From Carya illinoinensis (Eukaryota; Streptophyta; Magnoliopsida; Fagales; Juglandaceae), in assembly GCF_018687715.1 (NCBI RefSeq), contig NC_056766.1:28899433-28963432 (forward strand): 64,000 bases of DNA, given 5' to 3'. The notes under the pieces are model-generated. The model ran no database searches and was not told the origin of the DNA. It saw only the letters and a program-made list of their open reading frames with translations. This document shows positions 21,671 to 32,640 of this stretch, in pieces. Every line of letters begins with the position of its first letter. The first letter of the stretch is position 1. The position numbers and the translations under genes are program-made.

Positions 21671-22598
21671 TCTATGAAAACTCATCTTGCCTTGATATTG
21701 AACTTCTAGTTGATTGGTGCCTAAGGTACGGCATTCTCAGGAATGGTAGGCGTGGTTGATGATACCTGTTATGTAGACTAGAGAAATTATTTTGATTATG
21801 CTATAGCTATAAATTTTTTGTTTTGGAGGACTTTGCGCATTAGTTCTTTTACTGTTTAACAGTTCCTTTGGCAAGGATTACGCCATTCATGAAATAATTT
21901 TGCTTGGCATTTTGGATAATGGCATCTGAATGATGTCCTTAGCGTTTTCAAATTCATACTCAAGAAATTGCTAGAACTTGTTGCACTCCATTTATTGTTG
22001 TGCCTGTTAAATTGTATCAAACCAAGGCCAGAAATGTGGAAAGCCAATTGCATGTTCTTTGCTTTCTTTCCTTTTGTTTTTTGTTTTGATTTATTTTGTT
22101 TTTATGTTTTTATTTTTTGAGAGAATGCTGAATCCTTCTCCCTGTACACACACTGGTCTACAATACATTTTTTGGGTTTAAGATGTTATTTTTTTGTTGG
22201 ATCTGTGTATTTGAGATTTGATCTGTGGATTTAGTGGACGGATCTGTGAATTTGGTGAACAGATTTGTGGATTTGGATTATTTGGCAGATTTCGAACGAG
22301 TTGCAAGGCCATCCGTCCACCCGGTAATTGGGCAGGGTCACTCACCCATGAGAGATGGGGAAGGGTGCTGGGTTCCATATGCACACCCCCCCCCCCCCCC
22401 CCCCCCCCCCCCCCGCAAAAAAAAAAAAAAAGAAAAGAAAAAGAATGCTAATTTAAAGAGGAAAAGATTAAGTTTGGGATCAAAATGCTGACCATCAGGC
22501 ATAGCACGATGACTACAATATGCGTGCCGAAGTTATGCCCAAAATGTGAGCATGTGCACAATATTAACCAATTTCGAGGAATTTTTGCCATTTCCTGC
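21671..22598. other. Intergenic DNA with a 29-C tract
   Basis: 3' flank of the mS35-like gene. At 22195-22290 an approximate repeat of GATCTGTGGATTTG occurs several times. A run of 29 C at 22386-22414 is followed by an A run at 22417-22431. No gene seen. Confidence 0.5.
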
Positions 22599-24433
22599 TG
22601 TAAGACCCTGGGCATCAAACACCCACTTAGTAGTTTAGGAACTCCCCCTCCGCCTACCGAGATACTAATAAGACCTTCAATCAACGGCTAATAGAATATA
22701 TGAAAACAACAGTTAAAAAGGTATATAATAGCTGTATACGTTGAAAAAACCTATAAGTAACTGAAAAGATATGCAAAGCTAATGATGTATCTTCCTTTAT
22801 AAAAAGAGATCCAAAGAACTTAACATGGACGAGTGATACGGGAGCAAGTAAAATATTCGCAATCTTGGGAGCAAGGAAAAGCCTCGTCAGATGGTGAAGA
22901 CAACCAAAAACGTCAGGCAAACAAGACTTAGGCAAGCTCAGCCCAAGGCGGGCAAAGGTTCAAATAAAGTAAAGATGGTGTGAGGAAAGGCTTAGGTAGG
23001 CTAGAATAATTAATACGTCATCTGGGCGCGTAAGGGCGAGGCGAGCAAAGGTAAATCAGCAATACGGCATTTCATGTGAGCAATTATGTGGGAGAGTAAA
23101 GATAGACGACTACAATACGGTATGGGAAAATGGAATACAACGGGTGGGCAATGTGTAGCATGAATGCAATTCAGATCAAGAAATAGACAAACATGGGTAC
23201 GAGATTAGTCGGGCGCCTACAGAATTGGAGTGCCCAAAGACAACATAGGAGTGCTCAAAAAATGATGTTTCAACTAGAAGTCCTAACAATGCCAACCCAT
23301 TATTCCTATCTAAACGACATCGTAGTGAAAAAGACACCATTGACAAATTCACTATTTGTCCGATTAGAAGCAGGGACTTTATCATCACATGTACAACATT
23401 CACCCGCAACAGTTTGGGAGGACAAATCCGTTACAAGGATCCTTCCTTCACTGGTCAAGTTTCTAAACTATGGTAGATATAATCATTTTAGAATTCTAAA
23501 CCATTCCAATCCGACGTACAGTTGGATAGTTGAAGACCCGCCAACCAACGGACTAATCTTGCTACTAGCTGTAGAGAACCCTTGAGAGATTTCCTTCCCT
23601 TTTTATTTTCTTCACCAAACATCACTTCACAAACTACAAACACACACACATACTCTCTCCCCCTTTTGTGCCCTAGCTTCCTGAAGATTGAAGCCAGAGC
23701 ATGTGCTTGGAAGTTAAAAAAGGAATGTGCAAGTTAGATAAAATCAAGTGAAAGATAAGATAAGATGAGATTAAGTGCAAATAAGATTAAAACAGTTTAA
23801 TCATATTGTCATTCAGATGCATGATACCAATATAGTTTTAGGATGGCTGTGCAAGCTATGGACTCAAGCGTGGTCCACCGTAGTATGTCACAATATTACT
23901 CAATGGCTCCCATTGCTACTGCGGGATATGGGGTTGGTGCACAACCTTGCACACAGGGTTAAATGTGTTGGCCAATCAGATTAATCAAATAAATAAGATC
24001 AGTCAGTTAATTCAGATAATTCAAGACAAGTCATGCATAGCATAGGTATTAACATGATCAACCATGATTTTTAAGCTCTCAGCATGAAACTTTTTATGAA
24101 AATCTATAAGTTTATTATGTTCACGTTGTGATGAGTTTCTTATTGATTTTTCAACTTATATTAGTTTTATTTCATATTTTTAACCACCTAGGTGAGGATG
24201 ATGATTAGTACGAGCAAACAAGCTAGGCTTAGAAGGTGCAGTTGGATTTAATTACAAGCTTTTTAGTTACTTTTATGTTAGATAACTTTTCAATTTAGAT
24301 TTCATTATATTTTCTCAAAACATGTTTTGATTAATAATTTTTTTTATAAACTAAATATTTATTTTATTTGTTTGCTTAGTTTGATTTATTAAATTATAAA
24401 ATCTCTTGTCTGGTATTATTTATGAAAACATAT
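22599..24433 (+). repeat. Chromovirus-like (Tekay-type) LTR, first part, interrupted at 24433
   Basis: Starts TGTAAGACCC, a terminus typical of long LTRs of plant chromoviruses. Further inside it carries features I associate with these LTRs: a GGTGCACAACCTTGCACAC-like segment near 23936 and a late TTAACCACCTAGGTGAGGATG near 24180. No coding domain follows, so this is a solo LTR or fragment. It is cut at 24433 by the gypsy element 24434-32599; sequence resuming at 32600 (CGTAACATTTCTAACC-TATGGGAATTAAGGGGAC) looks like the end of the same LTR type. The identity is from memory of the family and moderate. Confidence 0.45.
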
Positions 24434-25109
24434 TGTTGAGGGCATGTTTCGTATGCCTAAGGGCTGAGTTCTCAGCGGTCCGGATCTTCAATTTCTTGGA
24501 CCTGCAATAAGAGAGAGAGAGAGAGAGAGAGAGTAGGAAAGGGTGGCTCTGGGAGGAAGCCTACAATGCCTAAGTTTGTGATAGTTCTTAGGTGTTTTGA
24601 GAAGTAGGAGATTTAGCAAGTAAAAATGCTCAGTAGAGAGAACTTGATAAGAGAAAAGGCATATCCATTTACCTAAAGGTCAAGGGACTTTATATACCCA
24701 GCCCCAAGGACTAGGAGGCCATACCCTGCGTCCTGGGGGGAAGGGAAGTTCCCCCGAGGCTCATTCCGCCATACTGCCTTTAATGCAGCATGGCCTCTGG
24801 GCTTAGTCATTAATGCGGCGTAATTGTATGGTGCACCCATTTAATGAGGAGTGATCTCCCAGTACTTCTTTGGAGTCTCGTCCCTTCTCTTTGGCATGCT
24901 TCCTTCCATTTCCTCTGGTTTGGCTTCCCACGCTTTTTGTGTAACGTCCTATCCTCACTTGGATTGGCGCACCCAAGTTCCGTGGGCTATGGGTCTTATT
25001 CGGGTTGCTGGGACACCTAGCAGGCCTGGGCCAGGTTTCTCGAGTTTTCCTAATGTTAGTCTAGGCAAGTCCTTATGGGCCGAGGGCTTTCAGAAAAATC
25101 TCCCCAACA
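24434..25109 (-). repeat. 3' LTR of the Tat-like element
   Basis: 676 bases, TGTTGAGGGC to TCCCCAACA. It contains a (GA)n microsatellite at about 24510-24533. It matches the right LTR throughout with many point differences and small indels, so the insertion is not recent. Confidence 0.88.
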
Positions 25110-25502
25110 GTTACTCTACCAATTTTTATCGAACTAGGCTGTTGGGAATTTCTTTAATCTCATCAAATAATATTGCTTGCTGCTTCTACTCAATCGATTG
25201 AGCGAAAGCATGTGCAGTCGTATTGCTCCATGTGTCCAACTTTGGTTCTACCGTCGTAGTTCTCGATGTGGCTCTCAGGGACGTAATCCCGACACCCAAT
25301 GATGGTCATGCCATCTTTTCTGCCATAAGGGCTACCAGGAGTTCCCTTTCCATTGTGGTTGCGTATACGTGTGAGGCTTTAAATCCTTTTCCCTTTGTTT
25401 TACTTGTATTGAGAACTTCTGCCACATCCTTGCTGCCCTCTCCTTATTCCTTTCATTCTACCTTTATTCTTCCGTTCTCCATATTCGGATACTCTCTATT
25501 CA

Positions 25503-27712
25503 AATGGCCGCCTCGAAAATCTTCCAAACCTTCGAGTCTTGAGTGTCGTCCTAAGGCTGGCTCGTCGAAACCAAGCTACGCAGGCTACTTTTGGCATTCC
25601 AAGGCTCTTGAATTTCTTCGGTCGCTGGCTTTGACATACCATATTTAGATACAATGGTTCTTGAAGCCCTGGTGCCATGCAAAAGGGTTGTCGGCATCAA
25701 TGGCTTGGCATCTCGCGTTGCCCTCTTCCCAAGCATGTTTGCATGTGGGTTGAGACTACCATTTCCTTGCCCGATCTAAGAAGTCTTGTATTGCCTCGGG
25801 TTGGCTCTTACTCAACTTCATCCAATTTCCTGGCAGATCTTGGTTTGTTGCTACATCTTGTTGAAGTTCAACTCTAAGCATGCCGATCTAACTTACCATG
25901 AATTCCTCTTGACTCACAACATAAAGAGGGGCACTGGGGACATCTGTAGCTTCAGAGGGATGAGTGCCTTGGTGGTGCTAGAGCCAAGATATAACAAGGT
26001 TTCCGACTGGACCAACAAATTCTTCTTTGTGTCTAGTCGAGAGGTAGGAGTTCCTAGTTGGACAGATTGGTCATGACAAGTTCCCCAATAGGGCTTCATG
26101 AGTGGGGGTTGTGCCTAGTGACAAGGTCGTACACACAACCGCTACACCTGATGAGTTGCGCTGTGTTACGATTGTTCAGGAGTGAGCGACTCAGCATCCT
26201 CTTCTTGTCCATTTGGAGTTTCTCCTTGGGGAGGATAATCTCACTTTCCTTCCTCTGAAGGGCTATGTTGTTCCTTCCGCCTGTGGCATTTTCACCCATC
26301 TGTCTGTTCCATCCGCCTACCGTAATTTTTGGCTCGAGAGGCCTAAGTGCCCCTACTAAGTCGATGGACACAACAGTTGGCGCTGCTGAAGACGATCAAT
26401 TGGCTATCGAGCCGGCTATTCCTACCCCGCCAAGCCCAAGAAAGGCAGATGTGGTTGAGCCTGTTGTCCCTACCCTGCCAAGCCCTAGTAAGGCTGTGGC
26501 AGCAGCAGGGAAGTCAGCATAGCCCCTAGGGCAAGGAAGGGTCACCATCTCTCACATTTGCTGCCTTGTCAATGACTAAGAACGCTCCTGCTTCTTTTAG
26601 TCGTAAGCCATATGAGGTGGTCCTAGACGAATCTAGGGGAGGCGGGGTGGACTCGCATTTTTTGAAAGATACAGATGAGGTTGTCTCGGCTCCTCCCTGG
26701 CTTAAGGGTAGAACTTGGTGGAAGGCTGCTCTGGAACGAGAGTCCAAGTTGCCGCGGAAGCTTTTCTCTGAGTTCTCTTCTTGTTTTATGTTTCTCTCTC
26801 CCTTTCTTTTTATCATTATCTATTTCTTCTAACTTCGGAGTCTGCAGGGGGTTGAAAGGCTAGCCAAGCATAGAGTGAATGGCCAATAGACGGTCGAGAG
26901 GGAGAACTCGGAGCTTCGGTCTTTGGTGATGACAACTCTTCATTACGCCAGGGAGAGAGGGAGGAGAGAAGCTGCCTGGAGGCAGAGCTGGCTATAGCTA
27001 AAGAGTGGGCCATGATGGCCCAAGAGTTGCTGAGCAAGCCCCAAGAGTCTCTAGACCTGGTGTAGGCAAAGAACGAGAGGCAAAAGGGCCTCAAGGACTT
27101 CAACACGCAGTGGCTCAAAATGCTAAAGGAGGAGCGCTCATCTTTGTTGGCCATTGCAAAGGACTGAGGAGCTTTATTGTTCACAACCAGAATCCAAGAG
27201 AATGAAGCATTGGCCGAGTTAGAAGTAGCCCATAAAAGGATGGCTGCCCAAGAGATGGTCATCCAAGATCTACAAAGCAATTTGTCACAGGTGCAAAAGG
27301 TCACCACCAGGTCCAACGAATAGCTGGGAAGGGCTCTCTACATTCGAGATGAGGCTTGGTCTCATGGGTATCTTGAAGACCTTGAAAGGATGCGCGTCCA
27401 TGTCATCCTGAACCCTCAAGGAAGTTTCGAAGTGTTGGAGTTGCACTTGTGAGCTATTGATTTCAGAGAACTCAAGCCTGATCCGACCACCCTTAATCAT
27501 GCCTGTGAGATTGAGCGGGCGATGATTCCAGATGCATTTATCTTGGAGGACGACAACCTTGTTGACCTTTCTCCCGATGGTAACCCCGATGCCAATTTAG
27601 AGGGAGGCAACTTTGAAGAGGTCGAGCCTGACCCCCGCCAAGTCTGGACAGGAGCCAAGCTCTCTCGGGGTGGGCCCTACTGGCCGCAATGGGGACTTAG
27701 GGGCTTCCCGTA
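25503..27712 (+). pseudogene. Antisense accessory ORF of the Tat-like element: Transposase_28 (gypsy-type) domain plus coiled coil, decayed
   Basis: Plus-strand reading, opposite to gag-protease. About 25640-26075 gives FDIPYLDTMVLEALVPCKR, GLRLPFPCPI, CLGLALTQLHPISWQILVCC, TYHEFLLTHNIKRGTGDICS and NKFFFVSSREVG-VP. This order of motifs is that of plant proteins annotated 'putative gypsy-type transposon' (Transposase_28). A proline-rich linker (26395-26520, repeated PTPPSPRKADVVEPVVPTLP-type) and a domain with LKGRTWWKAALERESKLP follow. Then a long heptad-like part (26850-27430, GLKDFNTQWLKMLKEERSS, EALAELEVAHKRMAAQEMVI) and an acidic tail with MIPDAFILEDDNLVDLSPDG, ending about 27712. Several stops and frame changes break it. 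Function is unknown. Confidence 0.72.
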
Positions 27713-28240
27713 ACTGATTCTGTTTGGCACTGTTGTCGTGCCTCTCCCTTTCTTTTTTCTTTTTTCTTTGTTTTCTTTCTCGTAGGCTATGATGTAAGTT
27801 TTTGTCTTTTTTCTCTATCTGTAGAGACCGTGGATGCCATGCATCTCTTTACTTCTTTGTTCTCTATCTGTAGAGACCGTGGATGCCATGCATCTCTTTA
27901 CTTCTATATATATATATATATATATATTTTGTGTTCATACATCTTCTTTATGTCATGATTGGCCTTCAATGTTTCTGGCTTTTCCTTACACGGTCTTTTC
28001 ATCTACCTATCGTGGAGACTTTCTATTTCGAGGGAGTCGCTTCGTATTTCATTCTTTCAGGTTCCTCGCTAAACAATGGCCTTTGGCTTCCCAATGAGAC
28101 TGGTTCAAATTTCGATGTTCCGTTTGTGAATCTGCATGAATCTTGGGCAATTGGCCATTAATGTATATCCGTTAGTCTTTCTGTGTGCCTTGGGATTTGT
28201 GTTGGGCTCTTCACGAGATTCGTGTTGGATTTGATGAGGC
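27713..28240. other. Spacer of the Tat-like element, no gene seen
   Basis: A 49-base segment with TAGAGACCGTGGATGCCATG is present twice in tandem (27822 and 27871), with a (TA)n run at 27905-27928. The rest is unassigned. Confidence 0.5.
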
Positions 28241-28425
28241 TTGGGATTAAGGGTGTAACTGGTTTGGTTCGGTCTGGTTTTGTACAAATTTTGGGACCAA
28301 ATCGATAAACACTGGTTTTGCATTTTCAAGAACCGATCTTGGACCCGTTACCTTGCTAAATCGATACTTTCGGTTTTACCGGTTCCAGTTTGGTTTTTCA
28401 ATTTTAATCAAGTGCTAATGTCATA

Positions 28426-28457
<32 letters not shown>

Positions 28458-28720
28458 AGCACATGTAATTTTATAATGTATACTAATTAAAGCAAAATGT
28501 AATTAATATACTAATGTATATTAGTATTACTAATGTTTATGTATTTATCAAAAAGAATATGTTGAAGATTTATTAGGCCATAAAATGTAATTAATATATA
28601 TACTGTATATTAATAACATATGATCAAACCAATGTTCATATTTAAAATTAAAATTTCATGTTATAAATTGTAATATAAAATTATTTCATATATATATATA
28701 TATATATATTATAATGTATT
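28241..28720. repeat. GGTTTGGTTCGGT-rich dispersed repeat inside the Tat-like element
   Basis: Starts with GGTGTAACTGGTTTGGTTCG and contains CGGTTTTACCGGTTCCAG, then A tracts and a very AT-rich part ending in a (TA)n run at about 28689-28709. It is similar in style to the repeat at 15205-16002 and was probably inserted into the element. Confidence 0.5.
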
Positions 28721-28721
28721 G

Positions 28722-29690
28722 TTCGAGTAGCCTTAAGGTTGGTCCCACTGTCCTTTGTAGGGGAGGTCAGGCTAACCCAGGGTTGGTCCCGCTTGTTAAC
28801 CCTTAAGTGGAGGTAGTCTGTTTGGGCAGTATGTTTGACTGAACCCGCTCCCACCCATTGATATCGCAGGAAATGGGAGTGAGGGCCAGAATGGTGTTGT
28901 GCCTACTTTTCGTCGTGGCGGAACGGGGTAATGTTCAAGCAACCTTAGTTGGACCTGCTGTCTCCACGGGAGGGCCGTGATGGCCTTTGGCTCATCTCGC
29001 CCTTCGGTACCCTAGGGGAAGGTAATCTATTTATGCATTATGTCTAATTGAAGTCGCTCCTATTGGTTGATGTCCACAAGGAAGGTAAGGTGTGTCGGGC
29101 TACTGAGGACAGACTTGCACTCTGCCGAGGGAGGGATAGAGGTGCCTCAAATCACTCTCTTCCTATTCATTCCGTCGGGGGAGGTAATTGTCCCTTTGCC
29201 GCAACGAGATAGGGTAATGTTCCAGTAGCCTCATGGCTAGTCCCGCTTTCCTCCGTAGGGGAGGCCAAGTTTACCCGAGGTTAGTCTCGCTTGTTGACCT
29301 TTGCGTGGAGGTAGAATATTTGGGCAGTATGTCTAACTGAACCCGTTCCCATCTGTTGATGTCGCAGGAAAGGGGAACAAGGGTCAGGATGGTGCTGCGC
29401 CCAGTTTTTATCATGGCAGAACAGGATAATGTTTGGGCAATCTTAGGGCTGGACCTGTGTTCCCCGCATAATGGGTCGTGATAGCCTTTGGCTTATCTCA
29501 CCTTTTTGTACCCTGGGGGAGGTAATCTATTTGTGTAGTATATTTGACTGAATGCGCCCACGAGGAAGGTAAGGTGTGTTAAACTGTTGAGGATAGACCT
29601 GCACTCTGCCCCAGGAGGGATAAAGCAGCCTTCAACATTACACCTATCCATTTGTTACCCTGCGGAGAGTGAATTAGTTGGTGACGATTT
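28722..29690. repeat. 498-bp tandem repeat, two units, in the 3' region of the Tat-like element
   Basis: The word AGTAGCCT occurs at 28726 and 29224, 498 bases apart. The sequence after each copy agrees in order (TAGGGGAGG, GGAGGTAG, GGGCAGTATGT, TGATATCGCAGGAAA/TGATGTCGCAGGAAA, ATGGTG, CCGTGATGGCCT, GAGGTAATCTATTT, GGAAGGTAAGGTGTGT). Each unit also contains a weaker internal half-repeat of about 200 bases. The second copy fades near 29690. Confidence 0.85.
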
Positions 29691-29989
29691 GATGTTTGAA
29701 GGAGGTAATTGTTAGTAGAGATTTGTTCATTGAATACCTGAAAAAGGCTAGCATTTTTCATTAAACAGAGTTCATACATCAAGGAATTAATTTTTCAAAA
29801 TTTACAAGGGGACAAAACCCATTTTTCATCTTCCTTATATGCACCCCTCCCCCCTTCTTCAGTTGGGACAATTTGCATTCTAGACAAGAGCAAGTCGTGG
29901 CTTCATGAAAGGCACATATTCACATTGTGTGTCCCCTCCTAGTCGTCAGCTTCAACTCCTACAAGTAACACTCTCGCGTTAGACTTGCT

Positions 29990-31860
29990 CCCCTCGAACT
30001 TCGCCTATCCCTTGGGCTATCAGGAATTTTACCTTTAGGTGGTACATGGAGGTGATTGCCTTCAACTTGTTAACGGTCGGCTGACCGATGATGGCATCAT
30101 ACAAGGAAGGTTGTATGGGGCTCTTATCACCAAGAAGTCGACCATGACAAGGGCAGTGTGAGGGGCGCTACCTACTAAGACGGACAAGGTGATCATCTTG
30201 TTGGTTGGGCTGTCTCCCCTAATAAGCCTTTGAGTGGCATTGGGGCTTGTTGGAGCCGAGCTGTGTCTATTCCCATGAGAGTGAACACCTTTTAGAACAA
30301 TATGTCCACCAAGCTACTGTTGTCGATGAGAATCCTCCTGGTGGTGAAGTTGACAATCTGTATGGTTAGTACCAGCATGTTGTCGTGTGGGTAGAGGACT
30401 CCCTCCTCGTCATCTTTTCTGAAGGAAATTATGGGGGCTAGTTCACCTCTCAAGTACTTAGTGGGGCGGTAGGAGGCCAAGATCACTTCCTGGTATCGAT
30501 CTTCTCTAGCATGGGCTTTCCTCCTATACAAGGTTGCCCTTCCACTAATGAAGCCCCCCGCAATAGTGCAGATTTCCCCCATTGGAGGTACCACTCGATT
30601 TGGTTGTTGCGGAGGGGCACGCGGTGGTTTCTGTTCGACTTCACTTCTTCTCGGGCTCTCTACTCTCCTCTTCCAATACCCTATGTCGAGACTCCTTTCT
30701 CAAGAGTGTCCCCTCCACGGGTGCTTTGCTTGTTAAGGTAGAGGGTATTTGGGTGTTGTTCGGTCCCCCCAATGTGAAAGACACTGCTTGGTGTTGTTGG
30801 TGGTCAACTGATGGTAGGTGCAATAGTGACGCTCCTCCAGGGTCAGTTGTTTATCCTCCCTTGAGACAGTGATTGTTGACCAGTCATGCCGGCATGATGC
30901 ATTTTTCACGGTAGGTTCTTCCTTCCTCGCCTCCCACTGTTTTCGCTCGATCTTCACTCAAGCATGGCCCTTTGTCTGGGCTTTCCCCTTCATGTCCACT
31001 CGCTTTAGTTTTTGTTGCCTAGGTTCGGCGAGGGCACGAAGGGTGTCCTCGATGTTGATTAACTTGTCGGTTTGGTCTATAAACTCTCGAAAAGTCGCGA
31101 GGGTCCTTTTAGCTAGCTCTTCCATGAATGTGGATTGGGGCATACTCCTCGAATGAGCACTGCTAGGGTGTTCTTTTCATCTTGATCCTTTGCAGTCATT
31201 AGCTCCTTATAAAATCTAGCCAAGTAGGCCTTCAAGCTCTCGTCTTCTCTTTGCGTAATGGTGAGGAAGAAAGCGGCATGGCGCCTCCTCCTTCTGCTTG
31301 CTATGAAATGGGTGAAAAATAAGCAGGCCAACTCGTCAAAATTTTCAATGGAGCCGAGCACTAGAGAGCTGAACCACGTCCTCGCTGGTTCCTTTAAAGT
31401 TAAAGGGAAGGCTCTGCAAGCCACCTCCCCTAGAAACCCATGCAGTGTCATGTGGGTTTTGAAATTTTCAAAGTGGTTCACGGGTCCCCTCATATGCTTC
31501 CAAGGGGGGGACCCGAAATTCTACTGGTAACGGAACCACCATTACTTTTGAGTTGTATGGTAAGCCCGTCCTAACGAGTAGTTGATCTACCGTAGATGAG
31601 CTTCCCAGCCTCTTCATCATTTCCTCATACTTTCCCTTGAGGTTGTGGAACTCGTCTTGCATGTGCTTTCTTTTCTTTTGGTCATTGTCATCATCTTCCT
31701 CCCTTTGGGACTCCCGCTGCTCACTGGCACTCGGATCTCCATGGTGTGCTGAATCTTGATTGTTGTCCTTGAGGCTTGGTTTTCCTCACAGAGAACTCAT
31801 TTTGTTGGTGAGTTTTTCAAAGAGTTGTTCCATGGCTGCTAACCTAGTTTCTAAGTTGAC
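29990..31860 (-). pseudogene. Gag-protease region of the Tat-like element, broken
   Basis: On the minus strand: an N-terminal part from about 31832 (MEQLFEKLTNKMS); a capsid-type Retrotrans_gag segment at 31662-31113 (LPVEFRVPPLEAYEGTREPL, CRAFPLTLKEPARTWFSSL, FTHFIASRRRRRHA, LARFYKELM), spread over two frames; a nucleocapsid segment with YCTYHQLTTNNTKQC near 30830; and a protease at 30594 downward (VNFTTRRILIDNSSLVDILF), where D-N-S stands at the usual aspartic active site of such elements. Protease breaks up below about 30290. Polymerase domains are missing. The gag would form the particle of the parent element; this copy is dead. Confidence 0.82.
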
Positions 31861-31960
31861 TGAGGCTTCTTCCTCCTAGTCCCGTACCAACTGATAATGG
31901 GTCCTTACAGGCAAATGAAGGTTTTTTTTAGAGATTTTTGAATCCCACAAATGGCAACAT

Positions 31961-32599
31961 TGTTGATGTCATGTTTCATACACCTAAGGGTAGGGTTCTC
32001 TGCGGTCCGGGTCTTCGGTTTCTTGGGCTTGCGATAACAAAGAGAGAGAGAGTAGGAAAGGGTGGCCCTAGGATGGCCCGAGAAGCTTCCGATGCCTAAG
32101 TTAGCAATAGTTCTTTGATGTTTTGGGAATTATGAGATTTAACAAGTAAAAATGCTCAGTAGAGAGAATTTGATTAGAAAAAAGGCCGATCCCTTTACCT
32201 GAAGGTTGAGGGACTTTGCATACCCAGCCCAAGAGGCTAGGAGGCCATATCCTACGTCCTGGGGGGAAGGGAAGTTCCCCTGAGGCTCCTTCCACCATAC
32301 TATTGTTAATGTGGCGTGGCTCTCTAGGCTTAGTCATTAATGCAATGTGATCTCCTCATGCTGCTTTGGAGTCCCGTCCCTTCTCTCTACCATGCTTCCC
32401 TCCTTTTCCTCTGGTTTGGCTTCCCGTGTTCTTTGTATAAAGTCCCATCCTAATCCAAACATACACGCTTGACTTCCATGGGTCTCATTCGGGTTGCTGG
32501 GAGGCCCTACAGGCTTGGGCTAGGTTTCTCTAGTCTTCCTGATATTCTGTCTGGGCTAATCTTTGTTAGCCTGGGGCCCAGAGGAAAATCTTCCCAACA
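31961..32599 (-). repeat. 5' LTR of the Tat-like element
   Basis: 639 bases, TGTTGATGTC to TTCCCAACA. It is shorter than the left LTR through small deletions, including fewer GA repeats (32040-32052). Just inside it, the minus-strand sequence from 31960 reads ATGTTGCCATTTGTGGGATT, which resembles a decayed primer-binding site of the TGGCGCC type. Confidence 0.88.
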
Positions 32600-32640
32600 C
32601 ACGTAACATTTCTAACCTATGGGAATTAAGGGGACATTTT

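Larger units (their letters stand above)
24434..32599 (-). mobile_element. Pol-less Tat-like Ty3/gypsy element, 8166 bp, with antisense accessory ORF
   Basis: Two LTRs (24434-25109 and 31961-32599) begin TGTTG and end CAACA and align along their whole length. The 5-base flanks CATAT (24429-24433) and CACGT (32600-32604) differ only by transitions at a CG, compatible with a decayed target duplication. Gag and protease read on the minus strand (about 31860-29990), so the right LTR is the 5' LTR. No reverse transcriptase, RNase H or integrase motif is visible between protease and the 3' LTR. Instead there is a tandem repeat, an inserted repeat and a plus-strand ORF. Extra ORFs antisense to gag-pol, and tandem repeats near the 3' LTR, are known from the Tat lineage. 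It could not move without help. Confidence 0.8.

Noticed and set aside
22681..23585. ORFs of 84 to 130 codons as genes
   Set aside because: They fall inside the chromovirus-like LTR and match no family I know.
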